Shown here in pieces: positions 46,847-54,943 of a DNA stretch of 64,000 nt. Source of the DNA: Shewanella intestini (lineage in GTDB: Bacteria; Pseudomonadota; Gammaproteobacteria; Enterobacterales; Shewanellaceae); NCBI RefSeq assembly GCF_018221465.1, contig NZ_JAAIKR010000001.1, positions 372,001-436,000 of the forward strand, read 5' to 3'. Position 1 is the stretch's first letter, and the number at the start of each line of letters is the position of its first letter. Made by a program: the position numbers and the translations under genes. Below the pieces are notes generated by a model, which was given only the letters and a program-made list of their open reading frames with translations, made no database searches and had not been told where the DNA came from.

Positions 46847-48073
46847 TTATGCTTCGTATTCTATTTCAATGTTAGCGAGGGCTAATAAGGCATAATTAAT
46901 TGCTTCTTGCCTGTTTGAAGAACTGGCTATAGCAAAACCTGCTCTTTGAGTGTGATTAGATAGGGGGGGGATTACATCACCTACATCGATAAACATCTTA
47001 AACATGGCTACGCCCTCGGATTGACTAGCTTGTTCAACACCGTGTATCGCGCGGACTTTCCCTGGAGGTAAGTCTAAATATCGGATAGCAACTGCGCGAG
47101 CTTTATTCGGGGTGACCTCTTGAAGTGTTAACGGATCACCCATTGCTAATTTAATGGCTTTTTCGATAAAATTGACACCCGTTGCAAGTGGAATTTGCGT
47201 CGTGGAGAAAAAACCACCAGACAAACGTCCAGCAACTTCAATTACCTTGGCACCATCGTTGGTGTATACCATGTCGCCTTTAACTATGCCTTGTGTTATC
47301 TCTAAAGCCTTGGCTGCACCCTCAACAATTGTAATGACTTCTGCTTTTGCTCTATCGCTAGCTCTTGTGGGTGAATCTCCGCCGTTCTCTATAATGAATG
47401 GTTTGCTACGGGAGAGCCATTCATAATTGCGGTCGGCGAAACCTAAGGTGTGACACTTACCGTTATCGATTAGCGTCTCGGTACTAAATTGAGGCCCATC
47501 AAGGTATTCTTCTAACATGACTCGAGCGGTTGGTGACTCTTGAACTGCTAATTCCCAAGCTGCATTTAGCATGTTATGACTCTCAATAAGCTGTACGCCT
47601 CTAGCTCCTCGGCTGTCCACTGGCTTGATAATCAATGGGAAACCAATTTTTTCAGCTCGAACTTGCAATAAACTAGGGTCAGATACGTCAGCATAATTCG
47701 GGATCGGCACTCCTTTAGCTTTGAGTCTGTCCTTCATAGCAAGCTTATCTGATACCCAAAATGCAGATTCAAGGGATAACCCTGGCAATCCTAGCGCATC
47801 GGTGATCGTTGCGACACTCATAGGGACATCTGCGCACATTGCAATGACACCATGTATTGCAACACCTTGCTTTATTAAAGCCGTGGCCTGCTCAAGAATG
47901 GCATTACCGTCATAGGTGCTGGCTATGATCTGCCAATCAGCCATTTCTAGCCCTGGAGCTTGAGGATTACCGTCAGCAATAATCAGTTTTAACCCCATTT
48001 CCTGAGCTGTTTTTATACCTTCACAAGCTTCTATGCCAGCACCAATGATTAATAGGTTTTTATTGTAGGGCAT
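46847..48073 (-). CDS. ATP-grasp ligase
   Basis: The 408-residue protein has the ATP-grasp three-part layout: an N-terminal Rossmann-like part (LLIIGAGIEACEGIKTAQEM), the ATP-binding core with FPLIIKPVDSRGARGVQLIE and VMLEEYLDGPQFSTETLI, and metal-binding KVIEVAGRLSGGFFST. Family members join a carboxylate to an amine or similar nucleophile through an acyl-phosphate. In a sugar locus this would suit adding an amino-acid or amide substituent, which is an inference. It shares one base with the stop of the C-methyltransferase-like gene. Confidence 0.85.
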   Translation of the reverse strand: MPYNKNLLIIGAGIEACEGIKTAQEMGLKLIIADGNPQAPGLEMADWQIIASTYDGNAILEQATALIKQGVAIHGVIAMCADVPMSVATITDALGLPGLSLESAFWVSDKLAMKDRLKAKGVPIPNYADVSDPSLLQVRAEKIGFPLIIKPVDSRGARGVQLIESHNMLNAAWELAVQESPTARVMLEEYLDGPQFSTETLIDNGKCHTLGFADRNYEWLSRSKPFIIENGGDSPTRASDRAKAEVITIVEGAAKALEITQGIVKGDMVYTNDGAKVIEVAGRLSGGFFSTTQIPLATGVNFIEKAIKLAMGDPLTLQEVTPNKARAVAIRYLDLPPGKVRAIHGVEQASQSEGVAMFKMFIDVGDVIPPLSNHTQRAGFAIASSSNRQEAINYALLALANIEIEYEA

Positions 48074-49260
48074 TAGTGGGCCTTGGTATCGTCAACATTG
48101 TGTAGTCTAAGGGTTGTTACTCCCTTGTCTCTAAGCCATTGGAGGGCATCGTAGATCTCTTTTTCTGAAGCATAAGAAGAGATGATGACAGTGTCTCCAT
48201 CCTGCCATTCAATGGTATCAGGAGCTTTGCAGATCCAGTCGCCTTGGCGTAATCCCCACTTTAAGGAAGAAGTATCTGTGAGACCTTCGATGTCAAATTG
48301 CTGCAGTAAATTAGTATTAGCTACTAATTGGCATGTATGAATGCCGGCACCCCATAAGAATATACGTTGGCTGAGGTTTAACTCAGATGAAATACTATCT
48401 AGACATCCTTGCCAGTACTGAACCTCTTTACTACGATAATGGGTCAGAATATTTGTATTTTTCTCAATTTCAGGGACAAAACAGTCATAGTGGTGCTGGG
48501 CTTTGGTGCTTGCAAGTACTCCAATGACAGGAGAGAGGTTACTATTAAAGTGTTCAATGACAGAAATAGGGCTGTAACCCGCTTCAGTTAAACTTCGTAG
48601 CAGGTTCTCTTTGGTATAATAATTGATATGCTCAAACGAGAAAAAACCCGGGCAGAGACTATTCGCATTAGCCATTAATGGCACTTCTACATAAATAAAC
48701 CCTTCATCAGTCTCATTGTGTAACGCTCTGCACTTCGCTAGTGTTTGTTGTGGTTGATATAAGTGTTCTAATACATGGGTTAGCAAGATGAGCTCATAGG
48801 TTTCATTTACTTGAAACTCTTCAGCACTGCTATGAATACAATCAATATTATACACTCGCTTTGCAATTTCAACGGATGCGGTGCCAGGCTCAATACCAAT
48901 AACACGGTTTACACCTGCATCACGAAAGCGAGAGAGGGTATAGCCATCTGAACTACCAATTTGTAGTACTGATTCAGGTAGTTGACCTATTCCTCGTTTA
49001 ATGAATTGAATCTGCTCGTCTAGATCGCGTATTTTTGCTTCCGACGGAAGTTCTTGGCGTCCGGGGTTTGTATAAACAGCCATAGAGCCGTAAAACATCA
49101 TCATCTCATCGAAATTGACGGTAGGACTTTGGCACACTGAACCACAGTTGGGACAAACCGAAAAACCTATCTTTCTCGGTTCGAGCCCTGGTAGTACCCA
49201 TGTAGTTGTGAATACAGGCTCAATATTAGCTGTGTTACATAAAAAACAGTTACGAATCAT
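48073..49260 (-). CDS. sugar C-methyltransferase-like protein
   Basis: The 395-residue protein has three parts: an N-terminal zinc-binding-type segment with NCFLCN and CPNCGS cysteine pairs (residues 3-40), a SAM-dependent core (VLQIGSSDGYTLSRFRDAGV, EVNETYELILLTHVLEHLYQP), and a C-terminal Rossmann part (IFLWGAGIHTCQLVANTNLL). This order is that of TylC3/NovU-type NDP-sugar C-methyltransferases. The usual conserved Tyr/His active-site residues could not be confirmed without alignment. The start at 49260 has a GGAG site 8 bp upstream and follows the FkbM gene stop by one base. Confidence 0.75.
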   Translation of the reverse strand: MIRNCFLCNTANIEPVFTTTWVLPGLEPRKIGFSVCPNCGSVCQSPTVNFDEMMMFYGSMAVYTNPGRQELPSEAKIRDLDEQIQFIKRGIGQLPESVLQIGSSDGYTLSRFRDAGVNRVIGIEPGTASVEIAKRVYNIDCIHSSAEEFQVNETYELILLTHVLEHLYQPQQTLAKCRALHNETDEGFIYVEVPLMANANSLCPGFFSFEHINYYTKENLLRSLTEAGYSPISVIEHFNSNLSPVIGVLASTKAQHHYDCFVPEIEKNTNILTHYRSKEVQYWQGCLDSISSELNLSQRIFLWGAGIHTCQLVANTNLLQQFDIEGLTDTSSLKWGLRQGDWICKAPDTIEWQDGDTVIISSYASEKEIYDALQWLRDKGVTTLRLHNVDDTKAH

Positions 49261-49261
49261 A

Positions 49262-50362
49262 TTAGGACTCCACACTGGCATAAATCACAGATTCAAATAA
49301 ATGTTGTGAATGGTGGGTAAAATAAAACTGATAATTAGGATTGATTGCACTCACTGAAGCAAAAATTTCCCAAATATGATTAGGTTCGTGATATGCGCTA
49401 AATGCTAACTTAGGCCTATGTTCTTTGAGTATATTTTTTGCACCTTCAATAACTTGAAGTTCGGCCCCTTCAACATCCAATTTGATGAATGTTGGAGTGA
49501 TATTCATTTTTTTACTGTAGCTATCTAAGTCAATCGCATCGACCTTGATTGACTGTTCAGCTTCGATGATGTCATCACTGACTCTCGATTGCATGGTGTG
49601 TACAGCATCGTTAGAGCAAAGGAATTCAAGAGTTTGCTTTTTATTCCATAGTGCTAGCTTTTCGGTGAATACATTAGAAACTTTGTTCTCGATAATGGCT
49701 TGATTGAGTTTGTCGTAGTTGTTCGCATCTGGCTCGAAACTATGCACTTGAATTTGATCGCCAAATATCTGCTTTAATTCTAGCAAGGTGTCACCATGCC
49801 AAGCACCGCCGTCGATATAAACTTCTTCCTTTGTTGGTAGGGCTTGTGGGCATAAATAGTGATCATGTTTTGGTTGGCTTAGAACCAGAGGATCGAACGT
49901 TTGTCGATATCTAATACAGCCTAGGTAGGCAATTAAATCGTCACCCGAAAGATGTTGCTTGCCATAATTTAATGCAGCTTGGACATCAAAATGTTTATGG
50001 TCGAAATGATTCTTCCAGCGGGGATAGTCAACGCAAAAACTAAAATCAAAGTATTGTAGGTTTTGTGCCTTTAGCTGCTTAGCAATATCTCGCGCCCAAT
50101 AGCTAGCGATTAATACCGTATGCTTATCCTGATAAATTTTTTCTGCAGAATAGACCGGCTTACCCGAAAATTGAGTGCCATTTTTTGCTGGATCGTTGTC
50201 AACATAGTAAAGCACATTGACGTTAAATTGCCGCAAGATTTCAGTCACATTAAGCGCTGCTTGACTGGCACCAAACACAACCACTTCATCAAATGAGTTC
50301 AACAACTCATCAGCATTTGGCCAGCTGTCAGCTTGTACTATTTTTTCTAGCAAAAGATTCAT
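49262..50362 (-). CDS. FkbM-family methyltransferase
   Basis: The 366-residue protein has an N-terminal Rossmann-like extension of about 140 residues (EVVVFGASQAALNVTEILRQ), then the FkbM core: EVYIDGGAWHGDTLLEL as the SAM motif, VHSFEPDANNYDKLNQ, and the FIKLDVEGAELQVIEGA signature. FkbM enzymes O-methylate sugars or polyketides. The N-terminal extension also appears in some FkbM proteins of polysaccharide loci. It lies 18 bp after the SDR gene in the operon. Confidence 0.82.
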   Translation of the reverse strand: MNLLLEKIVQADSWPNADELLNSFDEVVVFGASQAALNVTEILRQFNVNVLYYVDNDPAKNGTQFSGKPVYSAEKIYQDKHTVLIASYWARDIAKQLKAQNLQYFDFSFCVDYPRWKNHFDHKHFDVQAALNYGKQHLSGDDLIAYLGCIRYRQTFDPLVLSQPKHDHYLCPQALPTKEEVYIDGGAWHGDTLLELKQIFGDQIQVHSFEPDANNYDKLNQAIIENKVSNVFTEKLALWNKKQTLEFLCSNDAVHTMQSRVSDDIIEAEQSIKVDAIDLDSYSKKMNITPTFIKLDVEGAELQVIEGAKNILKEHRPKLAFSAYHEPNHIWEIFASVSAINPNYQFYFTHHSQHLFESVIYASVES

Positions 50363-50380
50363 AGTGCTTCCTTGAGTTAT

Positions 50381-51133
50381 TTAGCCGAAATACATGCCAC
50401 CGTTTACATTTAACGTTTGGCCTGTGAGATAAGCTGATTTCTCTGAGCATAAAAACTCGATAGTCTCAGCTATTTCACTTGTTGTGGCCAATCGTTGTGC
50501 TGGGATGTTCTTTAGCTTCTCTTTTCCTGCTTCAGTTTGCAATTCATTGGCAGACATGTCAGTGGCGACCAAACCGATAGCAACGGCTGTTGTCACAACA
50601 CCGTCTTTAGAATATATTTTTGCTAACGATTGGGTCAGGTTGATTAGTGCTGCTTTAGAAGCGGCATAATGCACTTGGTTAAAGCCCCCCCATTGACCGC
50701 CAATAGAAGTGATATTGATTATTCTTCCCCAGTGGTTTTCTCGCATAGGGTCCAAAACTTCTTGGGCGGCAATAAAAGGGCCTTGTAAGTTAATCGCCAT
50801 CATCTGTTGCCAATCATCATCAGTAATTGTATTAAATGGTTTTTCTTGGGCGATAGCACCGTTGTTGATGAGAATAGAAATAGGTTTATTGAAATGGCGA
50901 GTGAGTTCATCGATCGCGCTACGTATTTGCTTACGATCTTGATAGTCGAGCTTGACGGTGATTGACTTGCCACCGGCATTTCCAATCTCTGTTTGTACAG
51001 TTTTAGCTTTGTGTTCATTACTGCAATAGCCAATACCCACTTCGTAGCCAAGTGCTGCTAAATGTTTTGCTGTTGCCGAGCCGACGCCACCAGAGGCTCC
51101 GGTTATCAAAACGAGCTTATTATTATTTATCAT
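50381..51133 (-). CDS. SDR-family oxidoreductase
   Basis: The 250-residue classical short-chain dehydrogenase has the NAD(P) motif TGASGGVGSATA, NNGA, catalytic Ser-Tyr-Lys (VHYAASKAALINLT with Tyr/Lys), and the late TGQTLNVNGGMYFG. It is FabG-like in length and motifs. In a sugar operon it should reduce or oxidise a keto-intermediate; a fatty-acid role is unlikely. It overlaps the split transketolase C subunit by 11 bp and precedes the FkbM gene. Confidence 0.88.
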   Translation of the reverse strand: MINNNKLVLITGASGGVGSATAKHLAALGYEVGIGYCSNEHKAKTVQTEIGNAGGKSITVKLDYQDRKQIRSAIDELTRHFNKPISILINNGAIAQEKPFNTITDDDWQQMMAINLQGPFIAAQEVLDPMRENHWGRIINITSIGGQWGGFNQVHYAASKAALINLTQSLAKIYSKDGVVTTAVAIGLVATDMSANELQTEAGKEKLKNIPAQRLATTSEIAETIEFLCSEKSAYLTGQTLNVNGGMYFG

Positions 51134-52100
51134 TGTGGCTCAGTAACTCCTCATAAACTGATTTTGCGGACTTGAATATCCCATCGGCATCAATGCCATA
51201 CTTTGCGGCTAATTCATCAGGCTCACCAGAGCAACCTATGACATCGTTAACCCCTAATCGAGTCAGCGGTGCATTCGGGCGCTCACTTAATACCTCCGCA
51301 ACAGCACTGCCTAAACCGCCATAAATGTTATGGTCTTCGCAGCTAATAATGGCTTTTGTTTCCACAGAGGCTTGCCATATTAGTTCTTTATCAATTGGCT
51401 TAATGCTGGGCATGTGTATAACGCGTGTAGATATACCAATTTCTTCAAGTGCTTTGGCCGCATATAGAGCACGATGAGTCGTCACGCCGCAAGAAATCAG
51501 GGTGATGTCATCGCCTGAATTAAGGACTTTGCCCTTACCAATCACAAACTCAGGTTCTGACACATATACGCTTGGACAAGGGCTTCTACCTGTGCGCATA
51601 TATGCGGGGCCATCATAATTTGCTAATGCTTTGGTGGCGGCTTCAACTTCTAATGCATCACAAGGAGACAGTACCACCATGCCGGGTAAAGAACGCATAC
51701 AGGCAATATCTTCTAGACACTGGGCGGATGCACCGTCAGGTCCAACGTCTAAGCCTGGGTGGCTTGCGATGAGCTTTACATTTTTATTCGAATAGGCGAC
51801 AGATAGTCTAATTTGTTCAAGTCCGCGTAGCATGAATACGGCAAAGGTAGTGACAAAGGGTTTAAAGCCGCTATGAGCCATTCCGGCTGCCACGCTCACC
51901 ATGTTTTGCTCGGCGATACCGCATTGAACAAATCTATCTGGATGGCTACTTCTAAAGTTATGTGCGCCGGTGCCGCCAGCAACATCGGCATCAAGTACGA
52001 TAATTTGTGGATCGTTATCGGCAACCTTTGCTATAGCAATACCGAATGCTTCGCGTAATGAGTCTGATTGTTGTCCGACAAGTGTAGGAGTATTAGACAT
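51123..52100 (-). CDS. transketolase-like protein, C-terminal (pyrimidine-binding) subunit
   Basis: The 325-residue protein matches the pyrimidine-binding half of transketolase: LDADVAGGTGAHNFRSSHPD, FVQCGIAEQNMVSVAAGMAH with the catalytic Glu, FAVFMLRGLEQIRLSVAY, then a C-terminal swivel domain. It works with the preceding gene, which supplies the diphosphate-binding half; the two halves together are one thiamin-dependent enzyme that moves two-carbon units. The start at 52100 is 8 bp from an AGGA site and overlaps the N-subunit gene by 8 bp. Confidence 0.9.
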   Translation of the reverse strand: MSNTPTLVGQQSDSLREAFGIAIAKVADNDPQIIVLDADVAGGTGAHNFRSSHPDRFVQCGIAEQNMVSVAAGMAHSGFKPFVTTFAVFMLRGLEQIRLSVAYSNKNVKLIASHPGLDVGPDGASAQCLEDIACMRSLPGMVVLSPCDALEVEAATKALANYDGPAYMRTGRSPCPSVYVSEPEFVIGKGKVLNSGDDITLISCGVTTHRALYAAKALEEIGISTRVIHMPSIKPIDKELIWQASVETKAIISCEDHNIYGGLGSAVAEVLSERPNAPLTRLGVNDVIGCSGEPDELAAKYGIDADGIFKSAKSVYEELLSHNDK

Positions 52101-52941
52101 TTTCATATTCCTTAATCTCTTGTGCAGAACAACCAAGTGCGAGCATGGCATCTTCGTACTGTTTATCAGTTAAGGTAACACTGCCGTGCCACAGCGGAAT
52201 GTCTTCCATAAAATCAACGCCTTTTCCTTTGATTGTATGGGCAATAATGACCATAGGAGATTGAGCTTTATTGTGTTTACTTGCGTGCAAATGCTGCTGT
52301 AGGGCATCAATGTCATGGCCATCAACTTCAACGACTTGCCAGCCAAATGCTCGCCATTTATCAGCTAATGGCTCTAAAGCGCAGATGTCATCGTTGGACG
52401 CATCACTTTGCAATTTGTTGTAATCTACAATTGCAGTTAAGTTGTTTAATTTATGATGAGCGGCAAACATCGCAGCTTCCCATACTTGGCCTTCTTGCAT
52501 TTCACCGTCACCAAGTAGTGCGAATACGTGTTGCGCGCTGTTTAGTAATTTCTGAGACTTTGCTATACCTGTCGCGACTGAAATACCTTGCCCAAGTGAA
52601 CCCGTGCTGACCTCAACCCAAGGCAAGTGGGTCACATCCGGGTGGCCTTGAAAACTAGATTCTATTTTTCTTAGCCCCTTAAGTTGCGCACGTTCACACA
52701 AACCTTTGCTTGCAGCAACAGCGTACAATGCTGGCGCAGCGTGGCCTTTAGATAAAATGAAAAAGTCATCACTGTAACTGCCAAGTCGTTTCTCTACCGG
52801 AGCGAGTACGTCATGAAACAGTACGGTAAGTATATCGACGCATGACAGTACACCGCCGGGGTGACCTGATTTGGCGTGGTAGATTGACCAAATGGCATCT
52901 TTGCGAATTTGACTCGCTAAAGTGTCGAGTTGGTGACTCAT
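52093..52941 (-). CDS. transketolase-like protein, N-terminal (TPP-binding) subunit
   Basis: The 282-residue protein is the diphosphate-binding half of a split transketolase: WSIYHAKSGHPGGVLSCVDI at the N terminus and the TPP motif GDGEMQEGQVWEAAMFAAHH followed by NLTAIVDYNKLQSDAS, with the W-E-A and N ligands for the metal. HTIKGKGVDFMEDIPLWHG is also conserved. A split transketolase beside sugar-synthase genes is not central metabolism and suggests a dedicated two-carbon transfer step. It overlaps the NeuB-like gene by 4 bp (ATGA). Confidence 0.9.
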   Translation of the reverse strand: MSHQLDTLASQIRKDAIWSIYHAKSGHPGGVLSCVDILTVLFHDVLAPVEKRLGSYSDDFFILSKGHAAPALYAVAASKGLCERAQLKGLRKIESSFQGHPDVTHLPWVEVSTGSLGQGISVATGIAKSQKLLNSAQHVFALLGDGEMQEGQVWEAAMFAAHHKLNNLTAIVDYNKLQSDASNDDICALEPLADKWRAFGWQVVEVDGHDIDALQQHLHASKHNKAQSPMVIIAHTIKGKGVDFMEDIPLWHGSVTLTDKQYEDAMLALGCSAQEIKEYENV

Positions 52942-53801
52942 GATTTAAATCCTTCTCTTATATTTTTTAGTGGCCTTAGGCCATCAATAGGATCGGCGCG
53001 CCAATCTCTATCTGGAGCTTCACTTGGCACAAATTGTTTGTGAGATTCACCGTCAATAATACGACTTAATTTGCTATCAGAAATTATCGGTGCGATTTGT
53101 GCTGGCAGCCAACAGTGTCCAGATGCATACTCAGCACCGGTTTCGTCTAAATCGATGTGGAATTCTATGCAATCGGCTTGCCATTTATGTATCGCCCGAT
53201 TTAATACTGCGGGTGAAACGCTATGATCTGACCAACCGACCTTAACGCCATAACGTTGGCGAAAAGTCTCAAGTACCGCCAAATTACATTCATTAGTTGG
53301 TGTAGGGTAGGCTGATACGCAGTGTAACAGTGTGATATCGATACAATTAGCTTGCTTCAAAACTGCGATAGCATGATCAATTTCTTCGATTGTCGCCATT
53401 CCGCTAGAAATTACAACCGGTTTTGCGGTCTTTGCACAAGAGATGAGAAGGTCATCCCAAAGTAGCTCGTAAGATGCGATTTTGAAGAAGCTGATAAAAG
53501 GCGCTAGCTCAGTAACAGCGTCGAGATAAAAAGGGGTGCAGGCAAATTGAATATTATGTTTATCACATGCCGCTTTCAGTTCTGGTAGTAACTCTGTTGG
53601 CAGTTCCCAGTCTTTGCGTTTTCTGTGATCTTCGCTTTTTTCTAGAATTTGTGGTGCAAATAGTTGATCGATTTTAAACAACTGAAATTTGACTGCTTGG
53701 CAACCAATTTTTGCTGCGGTTTCAATAAACTGAATGCACCTTTTTAGTTCGCGGTGGTGATTGCTTGAAACTTCAGCAATAAATAGCGGTTCTGAATTCA
53801 T
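52938..53801 (-). CDS. NeuB-like sialic acid/nonulosonate synthase lacking SAF domain
   Basis: The 287-residue protein has the NeuB barrel motifs: FIAEVSSNHHRELKRC, AVKFQLFK, CTPFYLDAVTEL, FKIASYELLWDDLL, VVISSGMATIEEID, LLHCVSAYPTP and VGWSDHSVSP. Canonical NeuB is about 345 residues and ends with a SAF (antifreeze-like) domain that shapes the active site of a domain-swapped dimer; this protein ends at residue 287 without it. The usual E-K-H-F-T-L-D segment is IEFHIDLD here. PEP-dependent aldol condensation with a sugar is the family reaction; the substrate is unknown. It is the first gene of the operon, 32 bp after a sigma-28-like -10 element. Confidence 0.8.
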   Translation of the reverse strand: MNSEPLFIAEVSSNHHRELKRCIQFIETAAKIGCQAVKFQLFKIDQLFAPQILEKSEDHRKRKDWELPTELLPELKAACDKHNIQFACTPFYLDAVTELAPFISFFKIASYELLWDDLLISCAKTAKPVVISSGMATIEEIDHAIAVLKQANCIDITLLHCVSAYPTPTNECNLAVLETFRQRYGVKVGWSDHSVSPAVLNRAIHKWQADCIEFHIDLDETGAEYASGHCWLPAQIAPIISDSKLSRIIDGESHKQFVPSEAPDRDWRADPIDGLRPLKNIREGFKS

Positions 53802-53832
53802 AATAACCTTTGAAGATCTAAGTTTACTTTAA

Positions 53833-53859
53833 CTATCGGGCAGAATAGAAAAAACTGAA
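53833..53859 (-). promoter_or_regulatory. candidate sigma-28 promoter of glycan operon
   Basis: On the minus strand TTCAGTTT (6/8 to TAAAGTTT), 11-bp spacer, CCCGATAG (6/8 to GCCGATAA). The spacing equals the sigma-28 standard and it lies 32 bp before the NeuB-like start. Confidence 0.5.
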
Positions 53860-54041
53860 CTAATTAATTTTTACGCTTAGTTAGCATTGTGAATAATACA
53901 TGCCACCAGTTCAAACGCCAATATATCCGCGAGTCTAAGCTAATCATGATTTTCATTGGCTGTTATTATTTTGGGCATCACTTTTATTATCAGTGTGAAG
54001 CTGGAATGTTCATTTAGTTGTTCAATAATGGATAGACATTG

Positions 54042-54671
54042 CTAATGTTTTCTCGCGCGGTAAGATTCTTGAGCTAAACGGTAGTGATGTGTAGCTGCAA
54101 TTAAAACGACTGAATTAGCATTCCTTGCCAGCAGTGATTTGCTCGATTCAATAGGAGCTGAGAAATTAGAATTTGCCTTATGATTATCATTAGCAAAATG
54201 ACCATTAATATCGTAGCTGAAACTGTCATGTAATGGGGCATGTTGCTTGTCTGCTAAAATAAGTTCTGATGTTAATACTGCATGGGGAGTGGCTAATTTA
54301 TGTTGTGCTGGACCATATTCTATTAGCGTCATTTTCGGATTAGATAACCATTTGTTCTGGTCGATGTATGATATCAGCAGTGATAGCAAAGCAGGATTCA
54401 ATGAGGCGGTCGTAATTGCGCTAATTTGAGCTATATCGATTAAAAGGTTCGGCACATCTCTCATACTATCTCTCGTACTGAAACCATAGATAAAAAGTTT
54501 GGCCGCATTGCAAGGATATTGGCTTAACAGAAGTTTAGCTTCAAGTAGTCTATTTGGGCGGCGACATAATTGGATATTATCGACACTGATGGTTTGAGTT
54601 TTGCCTTTAACAACATTTGGGGGAGATGAGCAAAGCTGGTCTCTCTGAGGGTTGCGGTTAACGGTGGCCAA
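54042..54671 (-). CDS. hypothetical protein of 209 residues
   Basis: The frame must start at a TTG (54671), because a stop lies two codons upstream and no earlier start exists. The sequence is mainly alpha/beta with a hydrophobic stretch ASLNPALLSLLISYI and a late NSVVLIAATHHYRLAQESYRA segment that looks like a strand-helix unit. I do not recognise the family. It sits alone between the glycan operon and the epimerase gene, with no clear ribosome site. It may be a real but atypical gene, or one with an internal start, or a decayed gene. Confidence 0.45.
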   Translation of the reverse strand: MATVNRNPQRDQLCSSPPNVVKGKTQTISVDNIQLCRRPNRLLEAKLLLSQYPCNAAKLFIYGFSTRDSMRDVPNLLIDIAQISAITTASLNPALLSLLISYIDQNKWLSNPKMTLIEYGPAQHKLATPHAVLTSELILADKQHAPLHDSFSYDINGHFANDNHKANSNFSAPIESSKSLLARNANSVVLIAATHHYRLAQESYRARKH

Positions 54672-54943
54672 CGCTTATCGATGATGGGCAAATTTAAATC
54701 AAAAAAATATCAGTCATTTAGTCTTTCTATAAAGCACGGTACAGCGCCAGTATGATATCAGCCAATATACATGAGCAATAAATATGTTGAAAGCCAAATT
54801 CTGAGCGGTTAAATTTTTATTTTTTTATTTAATATTGAAATAGTTAGGTGCTGGTGAATTAATCAGTGGTGATTTGTAAGATTGATAGGTGAGGTCGCAT
54901 CTTGTAGCCTACGCACTCAAAATTGGGATAAATAAAGGTAAGT

